Positions 25,206 to 33,219 of a stretch of 39,934 bases of DNA are shown piece after piece. A program made the translations under genes and the position numbers. The stretch spans positions 1-39,934 of the forward strand of contig JAEWEZ010000144.1 of the NCBI GenBank assembly GCA_023389045.1, given 5' to 3'. The notes under the pieces are model-generated. The model searched no databases. It saw only the letters and a program-made list of their open reading frames with translations, and had not been told where the DNA came from. Numbering within the stretch: position 1 is the first letter of the stretch; each line of letters opens with the position of its first letter. The stretch comes from Actinomycetes bacterium. GTDB lineage: Bacteria > Actinomycetota > Actinomycetes > Actinomycetales > Dermabacteraceae.

Positions 25206-26513
25206 ATGGTTCCGCATCGACGCACCGCCAAAGCTGCTATGAGCCGCCGTCGCGCCCTCACGGCTGCGGCCGCCGCCGGTCTCGCACTGCCGATCGCGAG
25301 TGCGGCACGGGCGCTTCCGGAACCGCAGCGCCCCGCCGCGCCCTGGGGACGGGGTCGCCGCGTTCGCATCGCCACCTTCAACACCTCGATGTATCGCGCC
25401 ACGGAAGGTGCCCTGCTCACCGATCTAGCCTCCGGCACCGATGAGCAGATCCGGGCCGTCGCCCGCATCATCCAGGTCAATAACCCCGATGTTGTTCTGC
25501 TGAACGAAGTGGATTACGACGCGACGGGGCAGGTGCTCGACCTGCTGCGTCGGAAGTATCTGGAAGTGCCGCAGAACGGATCCACCCCGGTCTTCTACCC
25601 CTACGCTTTCACCGCCCCGGTCAATACGGGTGTGCCGAGCGGACTAGACCTCGACGGTGACGGCCGCACGGACGGCCCCGGGGACGCCTGGGGATTTGGC
25701 GCCTTCCCCGGCCAGTTCGGGATGCTCGTGCTCTCGCGTTTCCCGATCCTCACCGACCAGGTGCGTACCTTCCAGAATCTGCGGTGGTCGCAGATGCCCG
25801 GGAACCTTCTGCCCGAGGGCTATTACTCGCCGCAGGCTGCTGGGGTGCTGCGTCTGAGCTCGAAATCGCACTGGGATGTGCCGGTGCGGATGGGGTGGCG
25901 CACACTGCATGTTCTCGTGGCGCATCCGACGCCGCCCGCCTTCGACGGGCCGGAAAAACGCAATGCGCGCCGGAACCATGACGAGATCCGCTTCTGGGCG
26001 GACTATCTCACCCCGGGTGAGCAGTCCGAGTGGATCGTGGATGACGCCGGTCGACGCGGAGGTCTCGGGGACGCGGAGCGCTTCGTGATCCTCGGCGACT
26101 ACAACGCTGACCCGGTCAAGGGTGACTCCTGGCCGGGCGCGATCAGCCAGCTGCTGCTGCATCCCCGAGTGCAGGATCCGAAGCCGGTGAGTGCCGGAGC
26201 AGCCGAGGCTGCCGAGCGGATCGCGAAGGAGAAACCGGAACTGCGCAGCGCAATCCCTCGCGGGGATGCGCCGGCGTTAGCGGACCCTGCGGCTCTGTCC
26301 TGTGAGAGCGATACCGCCGATTTCAGCGATGAGGAGGGGATGGGCACTCTGCGCGTGGACTATGTGCTGCCCTCCTCGAATCTGACGGTGGCTTCGAGCG
26401 GTGTGTTCTGGCCGGCTGCGGGTACCCCGGGCGCGGAGCTGGTGGCGGTTGGGCCGGCGGTCAGTTCCGATCACCGTCTGGTGCGGGTGGATCTGGACAT
26501 CTCCCCGCGCTGA
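25206..26513 (+). CDS. Secreted endonuclease/exonuclease/phosphatase family protein (Tat signal)
   Basis: 435 residues from the ATG at 25206. The N-terminus has a twin-arginine signal, SRRRALTAAAAAGLALPIASAARA (about 13-36), so it is folded before export. The EEP catalytic residues are visible: N59 (ATFNTSM), E101 (LLNEVDYD), the D and N of LGDYNAD, and the final His in SSDHRLVR. Substrate may be nucleic acid, lipid phosphate or inositol phosphate; secreted actinobacterial members are often extracellular nucleases or phosphatases. A later ATG at 25239 is an alternative start. Divergent from the dehydrogenase. Confidence 0.87.
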   Translation: MVPHRRTAKAAMSRRRALTAAAAAGLALPIASAARALPEPQRPAAPWGRGRRVRIATFNTSMYRATEGALLTDLASGTDEQIRAVARIIQVNNPDVVLLNEVDYDATGQVLDLLRRKYLEVPQNGSTPVFYPYAFTAPVNTGVPSGLDLDGDGRTDGPGDAWGFGAFPGQFGMLVLSRFPILTDQVRTFQNLRWSQMPGNLLPEGYYSPQAAGVLRLSSKSHWDVPVRMGWRTLHVLVAHPTPPAFDGPEKRNARRNHDEIRFWADYLTPGEQSEWIVDDAGRRGGLGDAERFVILGDYNADPVKGDSWPGAISQLLLHPRVQDPKPVSAGAAEAAERIAKEKPELRSAIPRGDAPALADPAALSCESDTADFSDEEGMGTLRVDYVLPSSNLTVASSGVFWPAAGTPGAELVAVGPAVSSDHRLVRVDLDISPR

Positions 26514-26514
26514 G

Positions 26515-26640
26515 CCCCGTCGGTATGAACCCCGACTGACCACCCGACCCTGCCTGACCACCCCACATTTCCCGACCACCACCCCGTCGGTCCACGCTCT
26601 CCCATCCCATCGGCGCTGACCCTCCCAAGCCCGTCGGCCC
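26515..26640. repeat. Intergenic CCCCGTCGG and GACCACCC repeats
   Basis: The 159-bp spacer between the secreted phosphatase and the rhodanese holds CCCGTCGG copies at 26516-26523, 26583-26590 and 26629-26636. Three imperfect copies of TGACCACCCxAC lie between them. All are in the same orientation, so they cannot form a hairpin. Their role is unclear. Confidence 0.6.
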
Positions 26641-26672
26641 CCTTTCCTACCCTTGCGTGAAATGAGGTTCCC

Positions 26673-27530
26673 GTGATCGACCCCGTGATTGACGTTGCCA
26701 CCCTGCGCGATCTGCAGCAGAAGCCGGAGACCGCCGCGCGGCTGCGTCTGGTGGATATCCGCTGGGCACTGGACGGTTCCAAGGGCGTGCACACCTACGA
26801 GGCGGGGCATCTGCTGGGCGCCGTCTACATCGACCTGCACACCCAGCTCGCAGCCCCCGTCACCCCCGGGTCGGGGCGCCATCCCCTGCCGGAACCGGAG
26901 GACTTCGCCCGCACCCTCGGTGAGGCCGGAATCAGCGCTGAGGACCTGGTGGTCGCCTATGACGACACCGATGGTTCGCAGGCATCCCGTCTGGTCTGGA
27001 TGCTGCGCGCCCTCGGGCAGGACGCGGCCCTGCTCGACGGCGGGCTCGGCGCCTGGGACGGCCCGCTGGAGACCGGGCGCGTGGAACCCGAGGCGGTGAC
27101 GGTGCCGGTGCGAGAGTGGGGGTCTGACGTGACGGCCACAGCCGATGAGGTCGCCGCCGGCGTGCCCACCCTGCTCGATGCCCGCGCCCCCGAGCGCTAC
27201 CGGGGTGAAGTGGAACCGATCGACGCCCGCCCCGGGCACATTCCCGGCGCCCTCAATGCGCCGACCAGCGCGAACACGGGAGACGACGGGCGTTTCCGCT
27301 CCCCGGAAGACCTGCGTGAACACTTCCTGAGCATCGGGGTCGATCCCGAGCAGGAAGTGGTCGTCTACTGCGGCTCCGGCGTGACCGCCACCCATGATCT
27401 GCTTGCCCTGGAGCGGGCCGGTTTCAGCCGCCTGCGCCTCTACCCGGGCTCCTACTCGCAGTGGAGTGCGCAGGCCGAGCGCGACGTGGCGGTCGGTGAC
27501 CAGCCGCGCGGACACGAGGACGCCCGCTGA
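26673..27530 (+). CDS. Two-domain sulfurtransferase (rhodanese)
   Basis: 285 residues with two rhodanese domains: an inactive N-terminal one (about 1-140) and a catalytic one (about 155-280) with active loop CGSGVTAT, C233 being the persulfide cysteine. This loop is typical of thiosulfate or 3-mercaptopyruvate sulfurtransferases, and which donor is used is not certain. Cytoplasmic, no signal peptide. The GTG start has TGAGG upstream, and a TANNNT hexamer (TACCCT, 26648) supports a short leader. Confidence 0.92.
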   Translation: MIDPVIDVATLRDLQQKPETAARLRLVDIRWALDGSKGVHTYEAGHLLGAVYIDLHTQLAAPVTPGSGRHPLPEPEDFARTLGEAGISAEDLVVAYDDTDGSQASRLVWMLRALGQDAALLDGGLGAWDGPLETGRVEPEAVTVPVREWGSDVTATADEVAAGVPTLLDARAPERYRGEVEPIDARPGHIPGALNAPTSANTGDDGRFRSPEDLREHFLSIGVDPEQEVVVYCGSGVTATHDLLALERAGFSRLRLYPGSYSQWSAQAERDVAVGDQPRGHEDAR

Positions 27531-27609
27531 GGCCGTCTCCCGCAGCGAGGATTTGAGGGCACGGTCGAGGATCTGAGCGCAAGGCCGTCACGCCTGCGCT
27601 CGCCGACTC

Positions 27610-29514
27610 TTAGGAGGGGCGGATGGCGTCACGGCGGATCGCTTCGATGATGCGCGTGAGGCGGCGGTCATACGCGGCACGGTCCCCGTCGGCCGGATCC
27701 TGCCCGAGCACCGCCGCCCACATCGGCACCATCTCCGCGTGGTAGGAGTGCCCGTGCCCGCCGGGCATGGTGGTGGAAAGCGGCATATCCGCGGCAAGCT
27801 GCCAGAAGGTGATCCACGGGAACCAGCGGATCGCGGGGGAGACGTCATGCCCGGCGCGTTCCCGCAGCCAGTCCGGTTCTTCCCACAGGACCGAGGGCTG
27901 CCACCAGGCCACCGGATCGGAGGGGTGCTGCGCGTAGACCACGCGGCGCTTCCCCCAGGGTTCATAGAGCCCACCCCAGTAGTTGCGCTCGAGGTCAGCC
28001 AGACGGGTGACCACGCGGATCCGCCGTCCGTTCTCCAGAATCGGCGCGATCGCGGGGGAGCCGGGGCGGCGGCGCGCGGCAAGCTCCTGCCACAGCGGAG
28101 TGAAGCCCGGGGTGCCGGTCCAGACGGCCCCGTCCACCCGCGCGAGCATGTCGTCGAGGTTCGTGAAAGCGGCCTGCCCGCCGAAAGATCCGAGGGATTC
28201 CCCGGCCACAAAGAGCCGCGGGCGCTGCTCGGGCGGAAGGCTCGCGAGGCGTTCCTCCACCGCTTCGAGAAGGAGCCGGCCCGCCCGTTGGGGTGACTGC
28301 CGATCCAGCACGTAGCTCAGGGCGCTGGTGTACACCGAGTACTGCAGGGAGGCGGTGGCGCAGTTGCCGCCGGTGAGGAACTCAATGGCAGAAAGCGACC
28401 ATTCCTGCAGCCAGCCTGTGCCGGTGCCCGTGAAGAGAACCAGCACGTCACGCTCCCACGCGCCGGTGCGATCCAGCTCCGTGAGAACCACCTGCACGCT
28501 CTGTTCGAGACTGCGGGCAGTGGACTTTCCGGCGTAGACGCGGATCGGTTCCATGGCCGGCTCGCCGGTGGCCTCGGCGATCGCCTCGGCACTCGCGCCG
28601 CCCGCGACGATCTTGCGTCCCGGGGCGCCGAGCCCGGCCCAGTCCTCAACCGAAGCGGCGCTGCCGGAACGCAGCGGGGACGACGGCGGGGCCATATCCG
28701 GGGCGATCAGACGGTTAGCCGCTTCGGCCCGTTCAATCGCTCGCTCCAACATTTGCCCGCGCACCAGACGCTCAGCCACCACCGCGACCGTGGCGGCGGT
28801 GAGCAGCAGGGAGGCAACCTGCACTGCCCGCGGCGGAAGATACGGGGCGAGCAAAGCCCGGTACAGCTGGCCGGTGGCAACCACGGAGCGCACCACGACC
28901 AGGGCGCTGAGAGAAAACGCAACGCCAGCACCCGCCCCCACCACCGCGGTGGAGAGGTTTTTGGGTTCCTGCTGCACGAGGCGGCTGATCTCTCGCTGCC
29001 GCAGCACCCCGCGAGTCCAGGAATAGGCGGAGATTCCCGCGAGGGCTGCGGCCCCGAGCAGGCGGGCGCGACGGCGATGTTTGTCGTCGATACCCAGGCG
29101 GGCGCCGAGGGCGCTCGCGGTGCGGCGGGTGAGGCTCGAGGCGAGCACTCCGGCGGCATAGCCGTAGGTTTGCGAGAGGGCGATATTCGCGCCCCACATC
29201 CACCAGGTGCGGGGGAGGAGAGACGGTGAGGTGGCGATCCAGCTGGCCGCCGAGGCGCCCAGAAATCCCCCGGTGGAGAGGGGACGGGCGATAGCGCTGC
29301 GCTGCACCTGATGACGGGTGGCGCGGGAGACGCCCCGCACGATCCGGAGGGCAGCGTGCAGCGCCGACGGGGCCGGTGCGGTGGGTGCGCCGGGAAGACG
29401 CTGGCCCGTGATGGAACGCGGACGAGAACGCAGGGCATCAGAGCGCAGCGACCAGCGCGAATGCGAGCGAAGGGAGGGGCGGTCCCGACCGGGAAGGCGG
29501 AGGGGCACGATCAT
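27610..29514 (-). CDS. Membrane-anchored alpha/beta-hydrolase (Abhydrolase_9 family)
   Basis: 634 residues. The N-terminal half (about 60-260) contains several hydrophobic segments, matching the membrane domain that precedes the catalytic part in this actinobacterial family. The C-terminal half matches the alpha/beta hydrolase, with nucleophile Ser440 in GESLGSFGG, the sequence RNYWGGLYEPWGKRRVVYAQHPSDPV, and a terminal GHGHSYH that likely holds the catalytic histidine. The substrate is unknown; lipid or ester hydrolysis at the membrane is plausible. No Shine-Dalgarno; TAGGCT sits six bases before the ATG. Confidence 0.85.
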   Translation of the reverse strand: MIVPLRLPGRDRPSLRSHSRWSLRSDALRSRPRSITGQRLPGAPTAPAPSALHAALRIVRGVSRATRHQVQRSAIARPLSTGGFLGASAASWIATSPSLLPRTWWMWGANIALSQTYGYAAGVLASSLTRRTASALGARLGIDDKHRRRARLLGAAALAGISAYSWTRGVLRQREISRLVQQEPKNLSTAVVGAGAGVAFSLSALVVVRSVVATGQLYRALLAPYLPPRAVQVASLLLTAATVAVVAERLVRGQMLERAIERAEAANRLIAPDMAPPSSPLRSGSAASVEDWAGLGAPGRKIVAGGASAEAIAEATGEPAMEPIRVYAGKSTARSLEQSVQVVLTELDRTGAWERDVLVLFTGTGTGWLQEWSLSAIEFLTGGNCATASLQYSVYTSALSYVLDRQSPQRAGRLLLEAVEERLASLPPEQRPRLFVAGESLGSFGGQAAFTNLDDMLARVDGAVWTGTPGFTPLWQELAARRRPGSPAIAPILENGRRIRVVTRLADLERNYWGGLYEPWGKRRVVYAQHPSDPVAWWQPSVLWEEPDWLRERAGHDVSPAIRWFPWITFWQLAADMPLSTTMPGGHGHSYHAEMVPMWAAVLGQDPADGDRAAYDRRLTRIIEAIRRDAIRPS

Positions 29515-29520
29515 GCGGCG

Positions 29521-29526
29521 AGCCTA
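29521..29526 (-). promoter_or_regulatory. Leaderless-type -10 hexamer TAGGCT
   Basis: On the minus strand TAGGCT is followed by exactly six bases and the ATG of the membrane hydrolase at 29514, with no Shine-Dalgarno. It is back to back with the matching element of the divergent dehydrogenase gene at 29578-29583. Confidence 0.6.
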
Positions 29527-29577
29527 TCGGAGGAAACCTCAGCGTCCCGGCGGCGCCGTGGGAGTGGGCCGTCCCGA

Positions 29578-29583
29578 TAGCCT
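29578..29583 (+). promoter_or_regulatory. Leaderless-type -10 hexamer TAGCCT
   Basis: TAGCCT, six bases, then ATG at 29590. No ribosome binding site is present. The two divergent promoters here are only about 50 bp apart. Confidence 0.6.
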
Positions 29584-29589
29584 GGGTGC

Positions 29590-30543
29590 ATGAAGATCCT
29601 GCTGCCGAACACGACGCCCCTGAGCACCGACCTCCCCGACGGCTGGGAGGCCGCGGTGATCGACGCCCGTGAACCGATTCCCGCCGAGCACCACGATGCC
29701 GAAGCGCTCGTGGTCTGGGGCGCATCGCGCCGTCACCTCGCCTCTGCCGCCACGGAGCTTCCGAAGCTCCGCTTCGTGCAATCGCTGGCCGCTGGAGTGG
29801 ACGGGATCCTTGCGGCCGGATTCCGTGACGACGTGGTGATCGCCACCGGTGCCGGGCTGCACAGCCAGACCGTCTCCGAGCACACCCTGGCGATGCTCCT
29901 GGCCGTGCTGCGCTCCCTGCCGCAGTGCCTGAAGGCCCAGGAACGCCATGAATGGGCCGATGAGCTTGGCGGTATGCAGGAGCTGCGCCCGGAAGGCCGC
30001 CTCACCTCGCTTATGGATACGCGTGTGCTGATCTGGGGCTTTGGGCAGATCGGCCAGCATCTTGCGCCCCTGCTGAGCGCGCTCGGGGCGCAGGTGCAGG
30101 GAGTGGCACGCAGCGCCGGGGAGCGTGCCGGTTGCCCGGTAATCGCGGAAGACGCCGTGATGGACGCCCTGCCCGAGACGGATGTGCTGATCTCGATCCT
30201 GCCGGCCACCGAGAAAACCACTCGGATCGTGAATGCCGAGGTGCTCGCGGCGCTGCCGGATCATGCGATTTTCGTCAATGTGGGGCGCGGGGCGACCGTG
30301 GATCAGGCCGCCCTTAAGGAGGCGCTCGAGGCCGGAACCCTCGGCGCGGCCACCCTCGATGTGACGGAGCCCGAGCCACTGCCGGCAGACGATCCGCTGT
30401 GGCAGGCGCCGCGGCTGCTCATCACGCCGCATGCTGCGGGCGGCCGGCCCGTCGGCGCCGATGAACGCATCCGCGCGAACCTGCAGGCACTCAACGACGG
30501 TGGGGAGATCCTGCAGCCCGCAGACCGGACCGTGAACGGCTGA
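29590..30543 (+). CDS. D-isomer-specific 2-hydroxyacid dehydrogenase
   Basis: 317 residues. The NAD-binding motif GFGQIG is at 150-155, and the catalytic triad is R233 (NVGRGATVDQ), E260 (DVTEPEPLP) and H281 (LITPHAAGG). It interconverts a 2-keto acid and its D-2-hydroxyacid with NAD(P)H; the substrate (glyoxylate, hydroxypyruvate or other) is not evident. The N-terminus lacks a long catalytic-domain extension, as in the shorter GhrA-like members. A strong bidirectional terminator follows. Confidence 0.92.
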   Translation: MKILLPNTTPLSTDLPDGWEAAVIDAREPIPAEHHDAEALVVWGASRRHLASAATELPKLRFVQSLAAGVDGILAAGFRDDVVIATGAGLHSQTVSEHTLAMLLAVLRSLPQCLKAQERHEWADELGGMQELRPEGRLTSLMDTRVLIWGFGQIGQHLAPLLSALGAQVQGVARSAGERAGCPVIAEDAVMDALPETDVLISILPATEKTTRIVNAEVLAALPDHAIFVNVGRGATVDQAALKEALEAGTLGAATLDVTEPEPLPADDPLWQAPRLLITPHAAGGRPVGADERIRANLQALNDGGEILQPADRTVNG

Positions 30544-30582
30544 AGAGCCAGCCCGGGGAGCGCGAGGAGCGCACGGAACGAT

Positions 30583-30621
30583 AAGAAAAGGGCCGACGGG
30601 GGAAGAAAAGGGCCGACGGGG
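30583..30621. repeat. Tandem 19-bp direct repeat carrying GGGCCGACGGGG
   Basis: Two identical 19-bp units beginning AAGAAAAGGG and ending CGACGGGG lie at 30583-30601 and 30603-30621, one base apart. The second unit forms the left arm of the adjacent terminator, so the terminator arm appears to have been duplicated. Confidence 0.8.
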
Positions 30622-30640
30622 AACTGCCCCGTCGGCCCTT
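30608..30640. terminator. Bidirectional terminator with 14-bp perfect stem
   Basis: AAGGGCCGACGGGG (30608-30621) pairs perfectly with CCCCGTCGGCCCTT (30627-30640) around a 5-base loop, followed by CTTCT. It separates the convergent 2-hydroxyacid dehydrogenase and CobW-like genes. The stem contains the dispersed CCGTCGG motif. Confidence 0.88.
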
Positions 30641-30655
30641 CTTCTATCGGTGGTC

Positions 30656-31759
30656 TCAGGCGACGTCCTCGCGGGCGCCGAGCCACATGTCCAGGCCGTC
30701 GTCACGGCCGAGCCACTGCGCGAAACCGCGTCGCCACTCCGCCTCGGTCAGCAGAGAGTTCTCAAAAGCGGTGCGCACCCGGATCGCATCCTGCGCGTGC
30801 ACACCGGTGATGACCATGTGGGTGGTCGGGTCGGGTTCGCCGGGCGCAGCCTGGGCATGCACACCGACGGAGACCTGCCCGCCGGCACCGTCCCAGCGGC
30901 AGATGGACTGCGGACGGGTGGGCAGCCAGAAACGGCCGCGGCTGCGCATGAAACCGGCGCCGAGAAGTTCAATGTTTTCGAGGAACCGCTCGGGGTGGAA
31001 GGGGCGCTCGCTGCGCAGCTCAATCGTCCAGGTGCCGTGCTCGCAGGGGCCGCCGTACATCCGCAGGGTGCGCACATCCACGCGCTCATCGGCCCGCTTG
31101 GGATCGTGCCGCGGCAGGAACACCCCGATCTCACCGACCCGGTGCGTGCCGGTGATGAGTTCCTGTTCGGGGGCGAGCAGATGCGTGAGCAGTTCGCGGC
31201 CGGCCCGCGGGTGCTCGCAGGCATCCACCACCACGTCGGCGAACTCGATCTGGGCGGCCAGAGCCTCACCCACGGAGCGCTCATCATCCACGGCCCAGCG
31301 CAGCCCGCGCTCGGCCAGAGTGTCTTCCCCGAGCAGATCCTCATGCGCGTGCGTGGAATCCATCACAGCGATGACACCGGTGATGGTGGTGCGCATCGGC
31401 TGGGCCGACAGCGCCCGGGTAACCACCCAGGGATCGGCGCTCACGGGCAGGACCAGCAGGATGGCGCGCCAGCGCCCATCGGCGGCCAGGGCCTCCAGGA
31501 GGGGCACCGCATCCTCGCGCATCGCGCAGGAAACGCAGGCGTGCTCCAGGTGAACCTCGCGCTGTTCGATCACTCCCGTCACGTCCATGACCAGGCGGTT
31601 CATGGTGCCGTGCCGTGGGTCGGCGTCGTAACGCAACACGACGACACCGGGCTCATCCAAGATCACATCGGTGGTGACGGCATCGCGCAAGACAACGTCG
31701 AGCGAGCACAGCAGGGTGAGCGGAACCCGGCCCGGAAGGGCACGAGGATCAGAGGACAT
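30656..31759 (-). CDS. CobW/COG0523-like protein with degenerate P-loop
   Basis: 367 residues from the ATG at 31759, with AGGAG close upstream; a GTG eight codons earlier is less likely. The body and C-terminal CobW domain resemble COG0523 metal-chaperone GTPases. The expected Walker A region (residues 14-28) reads PLTLLCSLDVVLRDA instead of GxxGxGKT, so GTP binding is doubtful. The usual CXCC motif is represented by CVSC (C75, C78) followed by AMREDAVPLL. Relatives in actinobacteria lie in Zur regulons with zinc-free ribosomal proteins, exactly the context here. Likely role: zinc allocation under starvation. Confidence 0.78.
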   Translation of the reverse strand: MSSDPRALPGRVPLTLLCSLDVVLRDAVTTDVILDEPGVVVLRYDADPRHGTMNRLVMDVTGVIEQREVHLEHACVSCAMREDAVPLLEALAADGRWRAILLVLPVSADPWVVTRALSAQPMRTTITGVIAVMDSTHAHEDLLGEDTLAERGLRWAVDDERSVGEALAAQIEFADVVVDACEHPRAGRELLTHLLAPEQELITGTHRVGEIGVFLPRHDPKRADERVDVRTLRMYGGPCEHGTWTIELRSERPFHPERFLENIELLGAGFMRSRGRFWLPTRPQSICRWDGAGGQVSVGVHAQAAPGEPDPTTHMVITGVHAQDAIRVRTAFENSLLTEAEWRRGFAQWLGRDDGLDMWLGAREDVA

Positions 31760-31844
31760 GACGCTCCTAACAAACACAGGCACTCCGGCTCATTGCAGCA
31801 GGTGAGCGGCGGAGGAGGGGGCGGGCAGGGGCGAACCCGCGCTG

Positions 31845-31874
31845 TTGACGATAACGGTTCTCAAGATCTAGTGT
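31845..31874 (+). promoter_or_regulatory. Promoter of the alternative ribosomal protein operon with a Zur-like box
   Basis: TTGACG (31845-31850) and TAGTGT (31869-31874) are 18 bp apart. Between them, CGATAACGGTTCTCA (31849-31863) matches 11 of 15 bases of the actinobacterial Zur-box form TGATAATGATTTTCA as I recall it. A repressor there would block RNA polymerase. The hexamer ends eight bases before the bL28 ATG, and no Shine-Dalgarno is present, so the transcript may be almost leaderless. The same site could control the divergent CobW-like gene. Confidence 0.55.
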
Positions 31875-31882
31875 CTGTCCTC

Positions 31883-32119
31883 ATGTCCCGTCACTGTCAA
31901 GTCACCGGAGCGAAGCCCTCGTTCGGCAAGAACGTGTCTCACTCGCACCGCCGCACCTCGCGTCGCTTCGACCCGAATATCCAGAAGAAGAGCTACTTCG
32001 TGCCCTCGCTGGGCCGTAAGGTCACCCTGCGGGTTTCGCCCCGCGGCATCAAGACCATCGACCAGCGCGGTATCGACGTCGTGGTCGCCGAGATCCTCGC
32101 CCGCGGCGAGAAGCTCTGA
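31883..32119 (+). CDS. rpmB: 50S ribosomal protein bL28, zinc-independent (C-minus) form
   Basis: 78 residues starting MSRHCQVTGAKPSFGKNVSH. The zinc-binding form carries CxxC pairs, but here only one cysteine (C5) remains, matching the C-minus paralogues such as mycobacterial RpmB2. Conserved HSHRRTSRRFDPNIQ follows. First gene of a five-gene ribosomal operon, preceded by a possible Zur-controlled promoter and no Shine-Dalgarno. The frame is open far upstream, but that part is antisense to the CobW-like gene. Confidence 0.95.
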   Translation: MSRHCQVTGAKPSFGKNVSHSHRRTSRRFDPNIQKKSYFVPSLGRKVTLRVSPRGIKTIDQRGIDVVVAEILARGEKL

Positions 32120-32153
32120 GCGACCCGCCCCCAGGAAGAACCCAAGGACCACC

Positions 32154-32321
32154 ATGGCCAAGAAGAGCGACCTTCGCCCGAAGATCAAGCTGCGCTCCAC
32201 CGAGGGCACCGGCTACACCTACATGACCACGAAGAACCGTCGGAACACCCCCGACCGCCTCGTGATGCGCAAGTACGACCCCGTGCTGCGTCGCGTGGTT
32301 GATTTCCGAGAGGAGCGCTGA
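32154..32321 (+). CDS. rpmG: 50S ribosomal protein bL33, zinc-independent form
   Basis: 55 residues, MAKKSDLRPKIKLRSTEGTG at the start and DFREER at the end, diagnostic of bL33. It has no cysteines, so it is the C-minus type that needs no zinc. AAGGA precedes the ATG. The stop is followed after one base by the uS14 start, indicating coupled translation. Being short and lying between larger frames, it is easy to miss. Confidence 0.96.
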   Translation: MAKKSDLRPKIKLRSTEGTGYTYMTTKNRRNTPDRLVMRKYDPVLRRVVDFREER

Positions 32322-32322
32322 G

Positions 32323-32628
32323 ATGGCGAAGAAGTCCAAGATCGCCCGCGATATCCAGCGCCGCGAGGTCGTGGCCCGCTACGCCGAGGAGCGCGCCCGC
32401 CTCAAGGCCGTGATCAAGTCCCCGAACTCCTCCGACGAGGAGCGCGAGGATGCCGTCCGCCGCCTGCAGAAGATGCCGCGTGATGCCAGCGCCACCCGCC
32501 TGCGCAACCGCGACGTCGTGGACGGCCGCCCCCGTGCGCACCTGCGCCGCTTCGGTATCTCCCGTGTGCGTTTCCGCGAGATGGCGCACCGTGGCGAGCT
32601 GCCCGGCGTGACCAAGTCGAGCTGGTGA
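32323..32628 (+). CDS. rpsN: 30S ribosomal protein uS14, long zinc-independent form
   Basis: 101 residues. The long form lacks the CxxC...CxxC zinc finger of the 61-residue type; no cysteine is present. Conserved C-terminal RNA-binding region: NRDVVDGRPRAHLRRFGISR. The ATG at 32323 follows the bL33 stop by one base. It would replace the zinc-containing paralogue in ribosomes when zinc is short. Confidence 0.96.
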   Translation: MAKKSKIARDIQRREVVARYAEERARLKAVIKSPNSSDEEREDAVRRLQKMPRDASATRLRNRDVVDGRPRAHLRRFGISRVRFREMAHRGELPGVTKSSW

Positions 32629-32641
32629 AAGGAACGACAGC

Positions 32642-32893
32642 ATGAAGCAGGGAATCCACCCCGAATACCGCCCCGTCGTTTTCCGCGACCGCTCGGCGGA
32701 CTTCGCCATCCTGACGCGATCCACCCGCACCTCCGACCAGACCGTGACCTGGGAGGACGGCAAGGAATACCCGGTGATCGACGTGGAAATCTCCTCCGCG
32801 TCCCACCCCTTCTACACGGGCAACGCCCGCGTGGTGGACACCGCCGGCCGTGTGGAGCGCTTCAACCGCCGCTACGGCAAGAAGAAGGCCTGA
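32642..32893 (+). CDS. rpmE2: 50S ribosomal protein bL31, type B (zinc-independent)
   Basis: 83 residues, MKQGIHPEYRPVVFRD at the start and a C-terminal RVERFNRRYGKKK. Type B bL31 has no zinc cysteines and is longer than type A, with the extra loop seen here. AAAGGA precedes the ATG. In other bacteria this paralogue is repressed by Zur and replaces the zinc-bearing bL31 to release stored zinc. Confidence 0.96.
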   Translation: MKQGIHPEYRPVVFRDRSADFAILTRSTRTSDQTVTWEDGKEYPVIDVEISSASHPFYTGNARVVDTAGRVERFNRRYGKKKA

Positions 32894-32963
32894 ACCGACA
32901 GCCTCACCGCGTCGGAACAGTCCAGCACTAAGCGCCCCACAGACCCATAGAAGGAGCAAGACC

Positions 32964-33086
32964 ATGAAGGTTCGTGCGTCGCTGCGTTCGCTGGCCCGCA
33001 AGGACGGCGCCCAGGTGGTTCGCCGCCGTGGCCGCGTGTACGTGATCAACCGCAAGAACCCCCGCTTCAAGGCCCGCCAGGGCTGA
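32964..33086 (+). CDS. rpmJ: 50S ribosomal protein bL36, zinc-independent form
   Basis: 40 residues, MKVRASLRSLARKDGAQVVR then RRGRVYVINRKNPRFKARQG. The zinc-binding bL36 has a Cys3-His site; none of these cysteines is present, and the length of 40 fits the C-minus type. AAGGAG precedes the ATG. Last gene of the alternative ribosomal protein operon, followed by a very strong terminator. Confidence 0.96.
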   Translation: MKVRASLRSLARKDGAQVVRRRGRVYVINRKNPRFKARQG

Positions 33087-33100
33087 TCGCGGGGACACTG

Positions 33101-33141
33101 CAAGGCCGGGCCCGGTGCGATATGCACCGGGCCCGGCCTTG
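33101..33141. terminator. Bidirectional terminator with 18-bp perfect stem
   Basis: The arm 33101-33118 (starting CAAGGCCGGG) pairs perfectly with 33124-33141 (ending CCCGGCCTTG) around the 5-base loop GATAT. It sits between convergent bL36 and BCCT transporter genes. No T-run follows. Confidence 0.92.
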
Positions 33142-33219
33142 TGATGTGGGGGTGGGGCGACGGAGGCCCTGGCGACGACAGGTCCGGGGGCGCGCCGCGA
33201 TGGCACGCCCCCGCTCCAA

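Noticed and set aside
30650..31882. Extension of the bL28 frame by about 400 codons upstream
   Set aside because: Antisense to the CobW-like gene; bL28 has its canonical N-terminus at 31883.
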